Below are positions 52,187-62,245 of a stretch of 64,000 nucleotides of DNA, in pieces. The notes under the pieces were generated by a model that did not search any database, had not been told where the DNA came from, and saw nothing but the letters and a program-made list of their open reading frames with translations. Origin of the DNA: Candidatus Peregrinibacteria bacterium (GTDB lineage Bacteria; Patescibacteriota; Gracilibacteria; UBA1369; UBA12473); assembly GCA_018659585.1 (NCBI GenBank), contig JABJMC010000028.1, forward strand, positions 1 through 64,000. The letters run 5' to 3'. Every line of letters begins with the position of its first letter. Within the stretch, counting starts at the first letter, position 1. Position numbers and translations under genes: made by a program.

Positions 52187-53634
52187 GCTAAAGAATTTAG
52201 TAAAGCCCGAGTTGTTTCATCCAAGACACCGGCATTTTCCTCAGTCTCAGACTCAATCAAATTATTAGCTAATTGAAACTCAATCACAGCCAACGTGGTC
52301 TGACTACCATAAAACTGTGTCAAGAAAGCGCCTTTAAAGAAGCCTAACTGCTTTAATAATGATTGTAACTCTTTTACATCATCACCACGGTCTCCATCTG
52401 CTAAATAACGAGGGAACACGTTAGTGCTAGCCAAAACAACTTCCGTATCTTCAGTTGCTTCAATTGGAGCCCGTTCATTACGAACGTAAGCTAAATAACT
52501 CATATTTTGTACTCGATCCGCCACAATTGAATTAAAAGCCGAGCGAGTTTGCGGGCCTAGAACTCCAGCCCCGTCATCTTCTTTCGTAGCGACAATGCCC
52601 CGTTTTTGTTGGAATTTAAAAACCGCATGTTCGGTTAATTCACCAAAATAGCCAGTTGCCTCAATCCTCATAAATCCTAGTCGCGCTAATTCCTCTTGGA
52701 GCACTCGAACATCATCACCAACTACTCCTTTTTGCAAATTTCTAGCAAACGTCACCGCACTCTTATTCAAGTCCGGGTATTTAGAAAGTAGTAATAATCC
52801 CTGTTGATAACGTTGAAATGTAACTTGTTCTTGCTCTTCTTTGAGTCGAGCAATCGCTAAATCCAGCATTTTTCTAGTGTTTACACCAGCATGACCAGAA
52901 CCAAGGTCTTCCTCGGACTCAATAATTTCATTATCTAATTGAAATTGATAAACAGCTTCACGCGTGTCATCGCCGTAAAATCCAGTGATTTCACCCTGGA
53001 AATATCCTAAAATTTGAAGGTAACTCTGCAATTCTTCTACATCTTCACCAGTACTTAAATACCAGATATCTTGGTCAAATAGTTGGGGAGCCAAAACAAC
53101 GTTCTTTACAAACGCCTCGGTCGCGGAAAATCCCTCTAAATAAACGGATTCTGTAATTGAATCGTCAATCCCGTAAACATTTACTTGAACGTCTTTCTTA
53201 CCCCAAGTCAGAGCACGAGTTAAACCAATATCACAATACCCCATCCAAACATCCAACCGATCATAATTTTGATTGCGATTTCCAGCCGTCACAATAGCTC
53301 CGCCACGGTCATGCACCGCCGTAATCCCAATCCCCGGAATACTCATTTTAGTCCCAAAAGGATAAGTTTTTGGAGCGGCAATCATACCCGGATAAACAGG
53401 AGTACCATCAGCACCATTTGTACCATTTCCATTTAAACGTATATCACCCGCCAGAGTGCCAGTAACATAACGTTCTTGACCTTCACAAGGAGAGTAATAG
53501 GCCGAAATCGTGAAGGTTTTGGTGTAAGGGAAAAGCTCCTCAGCGTGAGCTAGGGGAGTACTAGTCATCTGTGGCATCATTAAAACAGATGTAAACGCCG
53601 CCATGGATAACAGTTTCAAAAGTCCCTTTTTCAT
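52183..53634 (-). CDS. Secreted 3D-domain protein with peptidoglycan-binding repeats
   Basis: A 483-aa protein with a signal peptide (about 1-31, AHA). A 3D (RlpA/double-psi-barrel-like) domain (about 35-170) shows FTISAYYSPCEGQ, TYPFGTKMSIPGIG, VHDRGGAI and RLDVWMG. Three PG_binding_1-type repeats follow (about 195-255, 290-365, 415-480; e.g. DVEELQSYLQILGYFQGEITGFYGDDTREAVYQFQ). It is expected to remodel or bind peptidoglycan on the outside of the cell. It has its own promoter with a leader almost the same as that of the M23/SLH gene. Confidence 0.88.
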   Translation of the reverse strand: MKKGLLKLLSMAAFTSVLMMPQMTSTPLAHAEELFPYTKTFTISAYYSPCEGQERYVTGTLAGDIRLNGNGTNGADGTPVYPGMIAAPKTYPFGTKMSIPGIGITAVHDRGGAIVTAGNRNQNYDRLDVWMGYCDIGLTRALTWGKKDVQVNVYGIDDSITESVYLEGFSATEAFVKNVVLAPQLFDQDIWYLSTGEDVEELQSYLQILGYFQGEITGFYGDDTREAVYQFQLDNEIIESEEDLGSGHAGVNTRKMLDLAIARLKEEQEQVTFQRYQQGLLLLSKYPDLNKSAVTFARNLQKGVVGDDVRVLQEELARLGFMRIEATGYFGELTEHAVFKFQQKRGIVATKEDDGAGVLGPQTRSAFNSIVADRVQNMSYLAYVRNERAPIEATEDTEVVLASTNVFPRYLADGDRGDDVKELQSLLKQLGFFKGAFLTQFYGSQTTLAVIEFQLANNLIESETEENAGVLDETTRALLNSLA

Positions 53635-53669
53635 GTTTGTTTTGGTTTTGATTTTTTTAAATCAAAATA

Positions 53670-53698
53670 GTATAGCAGAAAAGCTCTAAAAAGTCCAT
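53670..53698 (-). promoter_or_regulatory. Promoter of the 3D-domain gene
   Basis: Minus strand: TGGACT (53693-53698), a 17-nt spacer and TATACT (53670-53675). A perfect TTTTGATTT-AAAA-AAATCAAAA hairpin in the leader lies between the -10 box and the ATG. Confidence 0.65.
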
Positions 53699-53717
53699 AT
53701 CCTTCTTGTAGACTGAT

Positions 53718-56219
53718 TTAAATCGCCCCTAATCGCCTAAAGATCTCTCGCTCCACAAATTCCTTATCCCGGCCGTATTTAAGGCGAGAAAGTTGTTTGT
53801 AGGCCTCAGCAGCCTCATGGTCTCCCTCTACCAAATAAGGATTAATTGGAATAATACTAAACGGACGACTAGGCTGAGTATCAATCGAAAGTTTCATCAC
53901 ACCCTTGAATTTATCCATAGAAATCAAATCTTGTTCAGAGAAAACCGGAGCCATTTCTTTACCCATAAATTCCGCATCTTGAGCACCAATCTTATACGAC
54001 ATAATTGTGCCCACGTTACCAAAAATCGCATCCTTTAAACTTACTTGCTTGGAACCTTTTTTAGCACTTGATCCCTCGAGCTGCGCCAAATATTGATGAG
54101 CAATAATTAGGCCTAAACGATACTTACGAGCTTCAGACAAAATCGATTCAATACTTTCCGTAACATAGTTTTGGAACTCATCGATATATAGGAAGAAATC
54201 CTGACGACCTTCCTTGCCCTGTTTTTGTCGACGCATAGCTGTCATTTGAATCTTAGAAACCGTAATTAAACCAAGTAGCTTAGAGTTAACCTCACCGGTT
54301 TCACCCTTAGAAAGATTCATCAAAAGAATCTTGTTGTTATTCATTACATCACCAAAATCAAAAGCTGATTTAGCCTGCCCAATAATATTACGCATCATGC
54401 CATTGGTCGTAAACTGACCAAATTTAGCGGCAAAATACGGGATCATTTCTTGCTTCTCTCGGGCACCAGTCTTAGCCATTTGGTGATCCCAGAACGATTT
54501 AACAATTGGATTTTTAACATGCTTAACCTTTTCACGTTGATAGTCATCGTCCGTAAACAACCTCACCACATCTGTTAAAGCCCCTCCCTCCGGATCCGCC
54601 ATCAAGGTCAAACAACCATTACGGAAGTAATCCTGAATACGCGGTCCAAAAATTTCCTCATCAAACAGTTTAATCATAATATTCATAGCTTCCAAAGCCA
54701 CCCAGTCACGTTCCTCTTCGGTCTCCGCTTCTAGCAAATTAAGACCCAAAGGTCGCTCCAAATCACCAGGATTAAAGTAAACAACATCATCAGCCCTCTC
54801 ACGAGGTATAAACGGCAAAATATCCTCAATCAAAGATCCATGCGGATCAATCACACAGATGCCACGCCCAGCCTCTAAATCCTGCCGAATCATGACTTGC
54901 ATGGTCGAAGATTTACCAGTACCAGTTTGTCCAATAACGTAAAAATGTCGGAATCGATCATCGTTCTTAATTCGAATTTCACGATTTTCTCCACGATAAA
55001 AGTTATGGCCTAGAAGCAATCCTTCCTTAGGTAATTCTTCTGGAGCCTTAACAACTTTGAAGTTCTGCCAGTGAATGTGCGGCGCCAAATTATAGCGAAT
55101 ATCCGGAACATGAAACAAAGAAGATAATTCCTCGGAAGAGAGAATCATTGGCCCATTACTTAAATGGAAAAACCGCTGCGTCCAGTTTCGTTTAAGTGAA
55201 CGATAAATATAACGAATCGCCAAGTATTTATTAGTGTGATAACGAGTATATAACAACGCATTACGATCAGTCGAAGCATACTGCGCAAAAGCACTTCTTA
55301 TACTCAAATATTGCTGCCTAGCAGCGTAAGCTTTAGGAGAGCTAACCAATAAACGAATCACCGTCTCAAACCCCGGTTGAGTGTTTTTTTCTTCAATGGC
55401 CTTAATTTGTTCATCGGTTAGGGGAGTGGTGCGTTCGGTGTGGCGTTGGGCTTCGGCATCAAAACCAATGTATTCCTGAGTTGGGCCCCGGAACATTACA
55501 TTAATCAACATGCTAAACCAAGAAAAAGGATTTAAAAATTTAAGCCAAGAATCTTCCTTCTGACGCATAATATTTTCAGCGAGTTTGCGACCTTTCTTTT
55601 GCCAGCCCTCTTTTTTTGGACGAACTATAACCTGTAAAGTAGCTGCTTCATCGCGATCTAGCTTAGAAAACACATTTGTAATTCCATTTAGAGGATCGGT
55701 ATTTAAATGCTGATAAGTCTTAAAAGGATATTGGAAAGGTTTGTAGTGTCTAAAATAACAACCCCTAACATGCGCATTCTCGGAAAAAATATTAGGTTCT
55801 GGCCCGTACTCCACGTAAATATCAGGATAAAAACTCGTTAATTGTTTTTCCACAATTTTTGCAACTTCTTTTGGTACGCCAATATAAAAATCAATTAAAT
55901 TATTTTGAGCCACAATCTCAAAACTCATAAAAGTTTGTCCCTTTAACCAGGCAATAAAACCAACATCATAAACACTATGTAGGGCTTCATAAAAGTGCTT
56001 CATAACTGCCGCCACTTCTTTGAAATCTTTGGTTGAAGAAAATTTCTCCGCCTCTTTCTCTTTTTCCTCTTTAGTCTCTTTCCGAGGAATTTGCAGCTTC
56101 ATGAAAACCATGTTCATGGAGCGCTCATGATTTAATCGACAACGTATCCACCACCAGAACAGAAGGAGGGCTGTAATCGATCCAAGGACCGTGAGAATGA
56201 TGTTTAGCCAGAGTGCCAT
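53718..56219 (-). CDS. VirD4/TraG-like membrane ATPase
   Basis: An 833-aa protein. An N-terminal membrane helix (about 5-27) is followed by a ~400-aa region of unclear fold, then the ATPase: GQTGTGKSSTMQVMI (Walker A, about 430), ICVIDPHGSLIED, a Walker-B-like FFLYIDEFQNYV and ARKYRLGLIIAHQYLAQL. This matches type IV secretion coupling proteins (TrwB/TraD ATPase domain). CPR genomes often carry such an ATPase without other conjugation genes, as here. DNA uptake or pilus-related translocation is possible. It has its own promoter. Confidence 0.85.
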   Translation of the reverse strand: MALWLNIILTVLGSITALLLFWWWIRCRLNHERSMNMVFMKLQIPRKETKEEKEKEAEKFSSTKDFKEVAAVMKHFYEALHSVYDVGFIAWLKGQTFMSFEIVAQNNLIDFYIGVPKEVAKIVEKQLTSFYPDIYVEYGPEPNIFSENAHVRGCYFRHYKPFQYPFKTYQHLNTDPLNGITNVFSKLDRDEAATLQVIVRPKKEGWQKKGRKLAENIMRQKEDSWLKFLNPFSWFSMLINVMFRGPTQEYIGFDAEAQRHTERTTPLTDEQIKAIEEKNTQPGFETVIRLLVSSPKAYAARQQYLSIRSAFAQYASTDRNALLYTRYHTNKYLAIRYIYRSLKRNWTQRFFHLSNGPMILSSEELSSLFHVPDIRYNLAPHIHWQNFKVVKAPEELPKEGLLLGHNFYRGENREIRIKNDDRFRHFYVIGQTGTGKSSTMQVMIRQDLEAGRGICVIDPHGSLIEDILPFIPRERADDVVYFNPGDLERPLGLNLLEAETEEERDWVALEAMNIMIKLFDEEIFGPRIQDYFRNGCLTLMADPEGGALTDVVRLFTDDDYQREKVKHVKNPIVKSFWDHQMAKTGAREKQEMIPYFAAKFGQFTTNGMMRNIIGQAKSAFDFGDVMNNNKILLMNLSKGETGEVNSKLLGLITVSKIQMTAMRRQKQGKEGRQDFFLYIDEFQNYVTESIESILSEARKYRLGLIIAHQYLAQLEGSSAKKGSKQVSLKDAIFGNVGTIMSYKIGAQDAEFMGKEMAPVFSEQDLISMDKFKGVMKLSIDTQPSRPFSIIPINPYLVEGDHEAAEAYKQLSRLKYGRDKEFVEREIFRRLGAI

Positions 56220-56261
56220 ACTTTAATTTTAGGGGGAATTCGAAAATTTACAATCCATATA

Positions 56262-56290
56262 ATTATACCACAAAAACGAATCAATCACAA
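56262..56290 (-). promoter_or_regulatory. Promoter of the VirD4-like gene
   Basis: Minus strand: TTGTGA (56285-56290), a 17-nt spacer and a perfect TATAAT (56262-56267). Confidence 0.7.
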
Positions 56291-56304
56291 CCTCGTAACC
56301 CCGT

Positions 56305-58068
56305 TCAATTTTCAATAAACTTAACGTTCATTTCCGCAATTTGATCTTCGGGAAGCTCACTCGGAGCACCAACCATCAAATCCTTGGCTTTTTGATCCTT
56401 AGGAAAGGCAATGACTTCGCGAATATTAGGCTCGTTTTGAATAAGCATAATAATTCGATCCAAGCCCCAGGCAATTCCGCCGTGAGGGGGAGCTCCATAT
56501 TTAAAAGCTCCTAAAAGATGACCAAATCGTTTTTCGGCATCTTCTCTAGAAATACCAAGAGCCTTGAACACTTTTGTCTGCAATTCAGAATCATGGATAC
56601 GAATACTACCACCAGCAATTTCTGAACCATTTAACGATAAATCATAAGCCAGCGCTTTAACTTTTTCCGGAGCAGACTCCAGTAATTCTACATCTTCGGC
56701 TTTAGGACAAGTAAACGGGTGATGAGCCGCTGTATAGCGCCCCTCCTCCTCATTGAATTCAAACAAAGGAAAATCTGTCACCCAACAAAAAGCTAATTTC
56801 TCTGGATTTCTTAACTCGAAACGATCAGCACAAGCTAAACGAATATTCCCCATTGATGTACAAGCAATCTCAAACGAATCAGCTGTGAAAAACACAATAT
56901 CTCCAGCTTCCGCTGAAACAGCATCAACAAATGCTTGTCCCTCATCTTCAAAAAACTTAGTAATCGGAGATTTTAAGCCTCCTTCTTCTACAATGATATA
57001 AGCGAGCCCCTTAGCTCCGTAAACCTTGGCTAAATCCGTTAAATCATCAATATCTTTGCGACTAAACTTAGCGCCACCCGGCACGCGTAAAGCCTTAACC
57101 ACACCTTTATTTTCTACGGCTTTTTCAAAAACCTGAAAACCACATCCCTTACACAACTCAGACACATCCTGAATTTCCATTTCAAATCGAATATCTGGCT
57201 TATCTGAGCCATATTTATTCATCGCCTCTTCCCAAGTCATACGTGGAAAAGGCTTAGCCATAAATTCTTTTTGAGGAGCTAGTTTTTCAAAAATAGTAGT
57301 CAATATTTCTTCGTTAGTCGTCATTACATCTTCTGGTTCCACAAATGACATCTCCATATCCAATTGCGTAAATTCTGGCTGACGGTCACCGCGCTGGTCC
57401 TCATCACGGAAACAACGAGCAATTTGAAAATACTTATCCATTCCAGAAACCATCAATAACTGCTTAAGTTGTTGCGGTGATTGCGGTAAAACAAAACACT
57501 TCCCAGGATAAAGCCTAGAAGGAACAATATATTCACGACTGCCTTCTGGGGTGCCCTTAATCAAAATCGGCGTTTCCACCTCAATAAAACCACGTTCATC
57601 AAACAAATCACGAGTCATTTTTGTAAACTTATGACGCATTACAAGATTATTTTTCATTCGACTTCGGCGCAAATCCAAGTATCGATACTTCAATCTCAAT
57701 TCCTCACCAACCGTCTTATCTTGATCAATTTCAAAAGGCGGAGTCAAAGATTCATTCAAAATTTCAATTTCATTCACCAAAACTTCAATTCCACCAGTTT
57801 CCATGTTTTCATTTGTCATGCCCTCGGGTCTTTTTCGAACAGTGCCAGTAACTTGAATCACATATTCAGACCGCAATTTATCCATTTTTTCATGAATCTC
57901 AGCATTATTCTGCGGGTCAGAAACAATTTGAGTTAACCCATAACGATCCCTTAAAACAACAAAAATTAAGCCACCATGATCGCGTCTTTGGTGAACCCAT
58001 CCCGAAAGAGTGACTGTTTGGTCATCATGATCTGGCCCAAGCTGATCTAAAGTATGTGTTCTATACAT
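56305..58068 (-). CDS. aspS: Aspartyl-tRNA synthetase
   Basis: A 587-aa protein, normal bacterial length. It has an OB anticodon-binding domain (VTLSGWVHQRRDHGGLIFVVLRD), class-II motif 2 FRDEDQRGDRQPEFTQLD, a bacterial GAD insertion (about 285-420) and motif 3 GIAWGLDRIIML. The stop codon is TGA, and the C-terminus ends where expected, which argues against UGA recoding. It follows dnaE by 27 nt in one operon. Whether it is discriminating or also charges tRNA-Asn cannot be told from motifs alone. Confidence 0.97.
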   Translation of the reverse strand: MYRTHTLDQLGPDHDDQTVTLSGWVHQRRDHGGLIFVVLRDRYGLTQIVSDPQNNAEIHEKMDKLRSEYVIQVTGTVRKRPEGMTNENMETGGIEVLVNEIEILNESLTPPFEIDQDKTVGEELRLKYRYLDLRRSRMKNNLVMRHKFTKMTRDLFDERGFIEVETPILIKGTPEGSREYIVPSRLYPGKCFVLPQSPQQLKQLLMVSGMDKYFQIARCFRDEDQRGDRQPEFTQLDMEMSFVEPEDVMTTNEEILTTIFEKLAPQKEFMAKPFPRMTWEEAMNKYGSDKPDIRFEMEIQDVSELCKGCGFQVFEKAVENKGVVKALRVPGGAKFSRKDIDDLTDLAKVYGAKGLAYIIVEEGGLKSPITKFFEDEGQAFVDAVSAEAGDIVFFTADSFEIACTSMGNIRLACADRFELRNPEKLAFCWVTDFPLFEFNEEEGRYTAAHHPFTCPKAEDVELLESAPEKVKALAYDLSLNGSEIAGGSIRIHDSELQTKVFKALGISREDAEKRFGHLLGAFKYGAPPHGGIAWGLDRIIMLIQNEPNIREVIAFPKDQKAKDLMVGAPSELPEDQIAEMNVKFIEN

Positions 58069-58095
58069 AAAAGTTTTATTTAAGTAAGTGCCATA

Positions 58096-61000
58096 CTAAG
58101 TAATAGTTGCCATCTCTGCAATCTGACTTTTCAAATCTTCGCTAATTTCAATTCCAAAAGGAACCTTAATCCTTTTTACCATCCCACCTTGTTTAATCTG
58201 AATTTCAACCCGTTGTTTACCTTGATGTCGCAACAACAATTCCTTTAATTTAAGCAGTTGCTCAGAAGATGCTTGCCCATCACTCATCGTAATAACTAAG
58301 TCTTCTTGAATAACTGATCCCGTAGAAACCGGTGGTTTTTTAGTTGTTTCCTTAGATTCTTGTTTAGAAGGGGTCTCTTTTTTTACTGGTTCAACTGCTG
58401 GTGACTCCTCTTCAGGAACAACTTGAGATGAAGCAATTGTTACTTTTTCCTCGGGATTATAAAGCTTAGCTTGTTTGGCTTTGGTAATCATTGTTTCCAA
58501 AGAAACACCTTGAATAGTTTGGGCCAAAACCTGAAATTGACCTCTTCTAAATTCCACCTTGCCAGTAATAACCACTACACTTTCTGCGGTTAGTAAATCT
58601 CTAAATTTTGTAAAAGTATTTGGGAAAATTGTAATTTCCATACGACCAGTTGGGTCCTCCAAGGTTAAATAAGCCATTTGAGAACCACTCTTTGTAAAGA
58701 TTTTCTTAACAGTAGTCAAAATTCCAGCTAATTTAATAGATTTTCCCGTCAATTTTTTATCAATAGATTCAATTAAATTAACTTTACGACGCAAATATCC
58801 TTTTAATCCTTGTAACGGATGACCAGAAACATAAAACCCCAAAAATTCTTTTTCCCATTGCAATCGCTGTAAATTAGAAGCAGGAGAAACTTCCACTAAG
58901 GCAAAAGGAGGTAAAGCGGCCTCGTCTTCTGTTAACATCGAAAAAATATCAGTTTGACCCTCTGCCGAAGTAGTCTGAATTAAGCGTGCATGACGAGAAA
59001 TATTTTCAATACTTGCAATTAAAGCTTTTCTCTCTCCTAAATCATCCAGAGCTCCGGAATAACCTAAGGCCTCCAAAGCTTTTTTATTAAGAAGTTTATA
59101 GGGAACTCGTTTCGTAAAGTCTTCTATATCTTTAAATTCACCTCCTTTTTCCCGGATTTCTAAGAGTTCGTTCACAGTTCCAATTCCTACACCCTTAATA
59201 GCCGCCAATCCAAAACGAATACTCTTATCATCAACAACCGTAAAATTAGCCATAGATTCATTAATAGAGGGAGGGAGAATAGAAATCCCCATAGCCTCGG
59301 CTTCGTTAAACTCAATTACCAAGCGGTCAGTATTATCACAATCAGATGTCATAAGAGCGGCCATGAACTCGGCTGGGTAATGGCTTTTTAAATAAGCAGT
59401 TCGATAAGCAATCATGGCGTAGCAAGTAGCATGCGCTTTGTTAAATCCATAACCAGCAAACGGCTCAATAACCTTATCAAACACTGCAGTAGCAAATTTT
59501 TCAGTATGGCCTTTTTCAACTGCTCCCTCAATAAATTTAGTACGTTGCTGCCCTAACAAAGAAGCGATTTTTTTACCCACCGCTTTACGTAAAATATCAG
59601 CCTCTCCCAGAGAAAATCCAGCTACTAACTGCGCTAATTGTAAAATTTGTTCCTGATAAACCGCCACACCATAAGTTTCTTCCAAAATTCCTTTAAAAGT
59701 AGGGTGCAGGTATTTAACCTTTTTTTCATTATGCTTACCTCGAATATATGAAGGAATCCAATCCATTGGACCTGGCCTATACAAAGCATTCATGGCAATC
59801 AAATCCTCAAAACGAGTTGGTTTTAACTCTTTTAAATAACGTTTCATTCCCGCGGATTCAAACTGAAAAACTCCGGTAGTTTCACCACGCGCCATTAATT
59901 CAAAAGTTTTCTTGTCCTCGAGTGGAAGATTATCAATATCAATATCTTCGTCCTTGGTTCGCTTAATTATTTCCAAGGCATACTGAAGAATTGATAAGTT
60001 TTTTAAGCCCAAGAAATCCATTTTAAGTAGACCCAAACTCTCCACCGAATACATGTCGTATTGCGTAATTATGGATTCGTCTTTTTTACTAGCTGAAGCT
60101 AATTGAAGGGGAGTGTACTTAACCAATGGTTTGTCGGAAATAACCACTGCACAAGCATGAACCGAAGCATGACGAACCACTCCTTCTAATTTTTGCGCTA
60201 AATCCAGTAATTTCTTAACTTGTGGATTCGAATCATAATGAGCTTTCAAATCAATTTCTTGATCTAGGGCTTCCGCTAATTTAACACCAGGCCGTCCAGG
60301 AATCAGCTTAGCAATCACATCAACCTCTGAATAAGGCACGCCCAAAGCGCGACCAACATCCCGTACCGCCGCTCGAGCAGCCATGGTCCCAAAAGTAATA
60401 ATTTGAGCCACATGCTCTTTTCCATATTTTTCAACCACATAATCCAAAACTTCATCACGACGCACATCGGCAAAATCAATATCAATATCCGGCATACTTA
60501 CTCTTTCCGGATTCAGAAATCGCTCAAAAAGAAGTCCGTATTTAATTGGATCTATGTCTGTAATTTTTAAACAATACGCAATAATCGAACCAGCCGCTGA
60601 ACCACGACCCGGTCCCACCAAAATACCAGAATTTTTCGCAAAAGCCACAAAATCATGAACAATCAAGAAATAAGTATCAAAACCCATTTCGTGAACCAAA
60701 CCTAGTTCGTATTCCAAACGATCAAGTACTTCTTTAGACGGATCATCTCCGTAATGTTCTTTTAACCCTTCTTCGCATAATTCGCGTAAATAATCTTGGT
60801 TGGATTTATTGAATGGGGGAGTGAAAGACGGAATTAAGTGCTGATCACCAACTTCTAGTTCCACATCACAACGTTTTGCAATCTCAACTGTGTTAGACAA
60901 AGATTCCGAAACATAATCAAAGTCTTGCTTCATTTTCTCTGGAGGACGCATTGAAAGATCACCTTCCATCCGGAACCGACTCTCATCATCAACTTTATTT

Positions 61001-61680
61001 CCAGTTTGCACACAAAGCAAAACATCATGAGCCTCTTTATCATCCGGATCAATGTAGTGACAATCATTAGTAGCCACTAGGGGAGTCTTCGTCGCTTGTG
61101 AAAGAGTTATTAATTTTTCATTCACAATGCCCTGCTCCATTAATTGGGGATGACTTTGCAATTCCAAAAACACGCTTTCTTTTCCAAAAACAGACTGCAA
61201 TTCAGTTAAAAACTCTCGAGCTTCATCCTCGCGATTAGCTAAAAGCAATTTAGCTATATTCCCGTTTAAACAACCAGTTAGCGCAATTAAACCATCCGAA
61301 TTATCACGCAAAAGCTCCATGTCAATGCGTGGCTTATAATAAAAACCTTCTAAATGAGCTCTAGTTGCAATTTCCAATAAATTTTCATAGCCTCTTTTAT
61401 TTTCGGCCAGCAAAACTAAATGTCCAATCTGATTATCAACACCAGCTTGCTTAGAAAAGCGACTAGAAGCAGCTGTATACGCTTCCATTCCAATAATAGG
61501 CTTAATACCAGCCTTTTGAGCCGCTTGGTAAAATTCAATCGCTCCATGCAAATTTCCATGGTCAGTAATTGCCACGGCTGGAGAGCCATCTTTTATGGCT
61601 CGTTCTATATAATCCTTTGGTTTAGGCAATCCATCCAAAAGACTATAGTGGGTATGGCAATGAAGATGTACAAAAGTCAT
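58096..61680 (-). CDS. dnaE: DNA polymerase III alpha subunit
   Basis: A 1194-aa protein. The PHP domain starts with VHLHCHTHYSLLDGLPKPKDY. The catalytic aspartates are in PDIDIDFADVRRDEVL, and the GYGFNKAHATCYAMIAYRTAYLK motif marks the fingers/HhH region. An OB domain (about 990-1065) shows LAGILTTVKKIFTKSGSQMAYLTLEDPTGRMEI. A Pro/Glu/Lys-rich linker leads to a C-terminal ~75-aa module. It lies between a small membrane-protein gene and aspS, all on the same strand. Confidence 0.97.
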   Translation of the reverse strand: MTFVHLHCHTHYSLLDGLPKPKDYIERAIKDGSPAVAITDHGNLHGAIEFYQAAQKAGIKPIIGMEAYTAASSRFSKQAGVDNQIGHLVLLAENKRGYENLLEIATRAHLEGFYYKPRIDMELLRDNSDGLIALTGCLNGNIAKLLLANREDEAREFLTELQSVFGKESVFLELQSHPQLMEQGIVNEKLITLSQATKTPLVATNDCHYIDPDDKEAHDVLLCVQTGNKVDDESRFRMEGDLSMRPPEKMKQDFDYVSESLSNTVEIAKRCDVELEVGDQHLIPSFTPPFNKSNQDYLRELCEEGLKEHYGDDPSKEVLDRLEYELGLVHEMGFDTYFLIVHDFVAFAKNSGILVGPGRGSAAGSIIAYCLKITDIDPIKYGLLFERFLNPERVSMPDIDIDFADVRRDEVLDYVVEKYGKEHVAQIITFGTMAARAAVRDVGRALGVPYSEVDVIAKLIPGRPGVKLAEALDQEIDLKAHYDSNPQVKKLLDLAQKLEGVVRHASVHACAVVISDKPLVKYTPLQLASASKKDESIITQYDMYSVESLGLLKMDFLGLKNLSILQYALEIIKRTKDEDIDIDNLPLEDKKTFELMARGETTGVFQFESAGMKRYLKELKPTRFEDLIAMNALYRPGPMDWIPSYIRGKHNEKKVKYLHPTFKGILEETYGVAVYQEQILQLAQLVAGFSLGEADILRKAVGKKIASLLGQQRTKFIEGAVEKGHTEKFATAVFDKVIEPFAGYGFNKAHATCYAMIAYRTAYLKSHYPAEFMAALMTSDCDNTDRLVIEFNEAEAMGISILPPSINESMANFTVVDDKSIRFGLAAIKGVGIGTVNELLEIREKGGEFKDIEDFTKRVPYKLLNKKALEALGYSGALDDLGERKALIASIENISRHARLIQTTSAEGQTDIFSMLTEDEAALPPFALVEVSPASNLQRLQWEKEFLGFYVSGHPLQGLKGYLRRKVNLIESIDKKLTGKSIKLAGILTTVKKIFTKSGSQMAYLTLEDPTGRMEITIFPNTFTKFRDLLTAESVVVITGKVEFRRGQFQVLAQTIQGVSLETMITKAKQAKLYNPEEKVTIASSQVVPEEESPAVEPVKKETPSKQESKETTKKPPVSTGSVIQEDLVITMSDGQASSEQLLKLKELLLRHQGKQRVEIQIKQGGMVKRIKVPFGIEISEDLKSQIAEMATIT

Positions 61681-61704
61681 AGGGTCCGTAAATGTTTTTA
61701 CTAA

Positions 61705-62034
61705 TTAAAGGCCATTCGCATAAGCATCAATATTTTGTTGCAGCCAATCATCTAACCATCGGAAAAGTTCCCCAATCCAAGGAATTTCCGAAAGAATTTG
61801 ACTTACAATAAAGGTTACAATTGTTAACACCGCTACTGTTCCCAAAATAAATCCAAGCCCTCGTGCTGTCCCAGCCATAAAATTATTCCAAATAATACTC
61901 TTTGGCGAAGAAAGATACTGAAAATAATCCTTTATTTCCTTATCTTTCAGGGTATCAACGTTAATATAAGTATTGTGAACAACCTTAGCTCTTGTTTTTT
62001 TAGTTTCCTTTTTGACAGAAGAACTAGTTGCCAT
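61705..62034 (-). CDS. Small membrane protein (DUF5665-like)
   Basis: A 109-aa protein. A basic N-terminus, then SPKSIIWNNFMAGTARGLGFILGTVAVLTIVTFIVSQIL (one long membrane segment, residues about 46-85) and an amphipathic C-terminus (IGELFRWLDDWLQQNI). The NFxAGxARGLGF pattern matches DUF5665 as I remember it. The function is unknown. It leads the operon with dnaE and aspS (24-nt gap). TTGTCC-17-TACATT (62065-62093, minus strand) is a possible promoter. Confidence 0.72.
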   Translation of the reverse strand: MATSSSVKKETKKTRAKVVHNTYINVDTLKDKEIKDYFQYLSSPKSIIWNNFMAGTARGLGFILGTVAVLTIVTFIVSQILSEIPWIGELFRWLDDWLQQNIDAYANGL

Positions 62035-62158
62035 AGGTGTTGGAAGTTAAAAGAGGGCGTAACGAATGTAGTTTATATTATTTCCATGGACAACCAAAGG
62101 TCTTTTCATTAAAATCAGAACGTTCTTAGAAAAAAACAGGACCAAAAGCCCATATTTA

Positions 62159-62243
62159 GCCGGGGTGGTGAAACTGGCAGACACGCATGCCTTAGGAGCA
62201 TGTGCCGCAAGGCGTGAGGGTTCGAATCCCTCCCCCGGCACCA
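62159..62243 (+). tRNA. tRNA-Leu (TAG)
   Basis: A class II tRNA with a long variable arm (TGCCGCAAGGCG). Acceptor GCCGGGG/CCCCGGC, anticodon stem CATGC/GCATG with loop CTTAGGA (anticodon TAG), and T-arm GAGGG-TTCGAAT-CCCTC. Discriminator A and CCA are encoded. Confidence 0.96.
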
Positions 62244-62245
62244 CA

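Noticed and set aside
28582-58068. UGA read as glycine, as in Gracilibacteria and Absconditabacteria
   Set aside because: aspS, tsaE, the CsaB-like gene and the 82-aa gene end at TGA where their families end or where the next gene starts, and no long gene needs an internal UGA codon.
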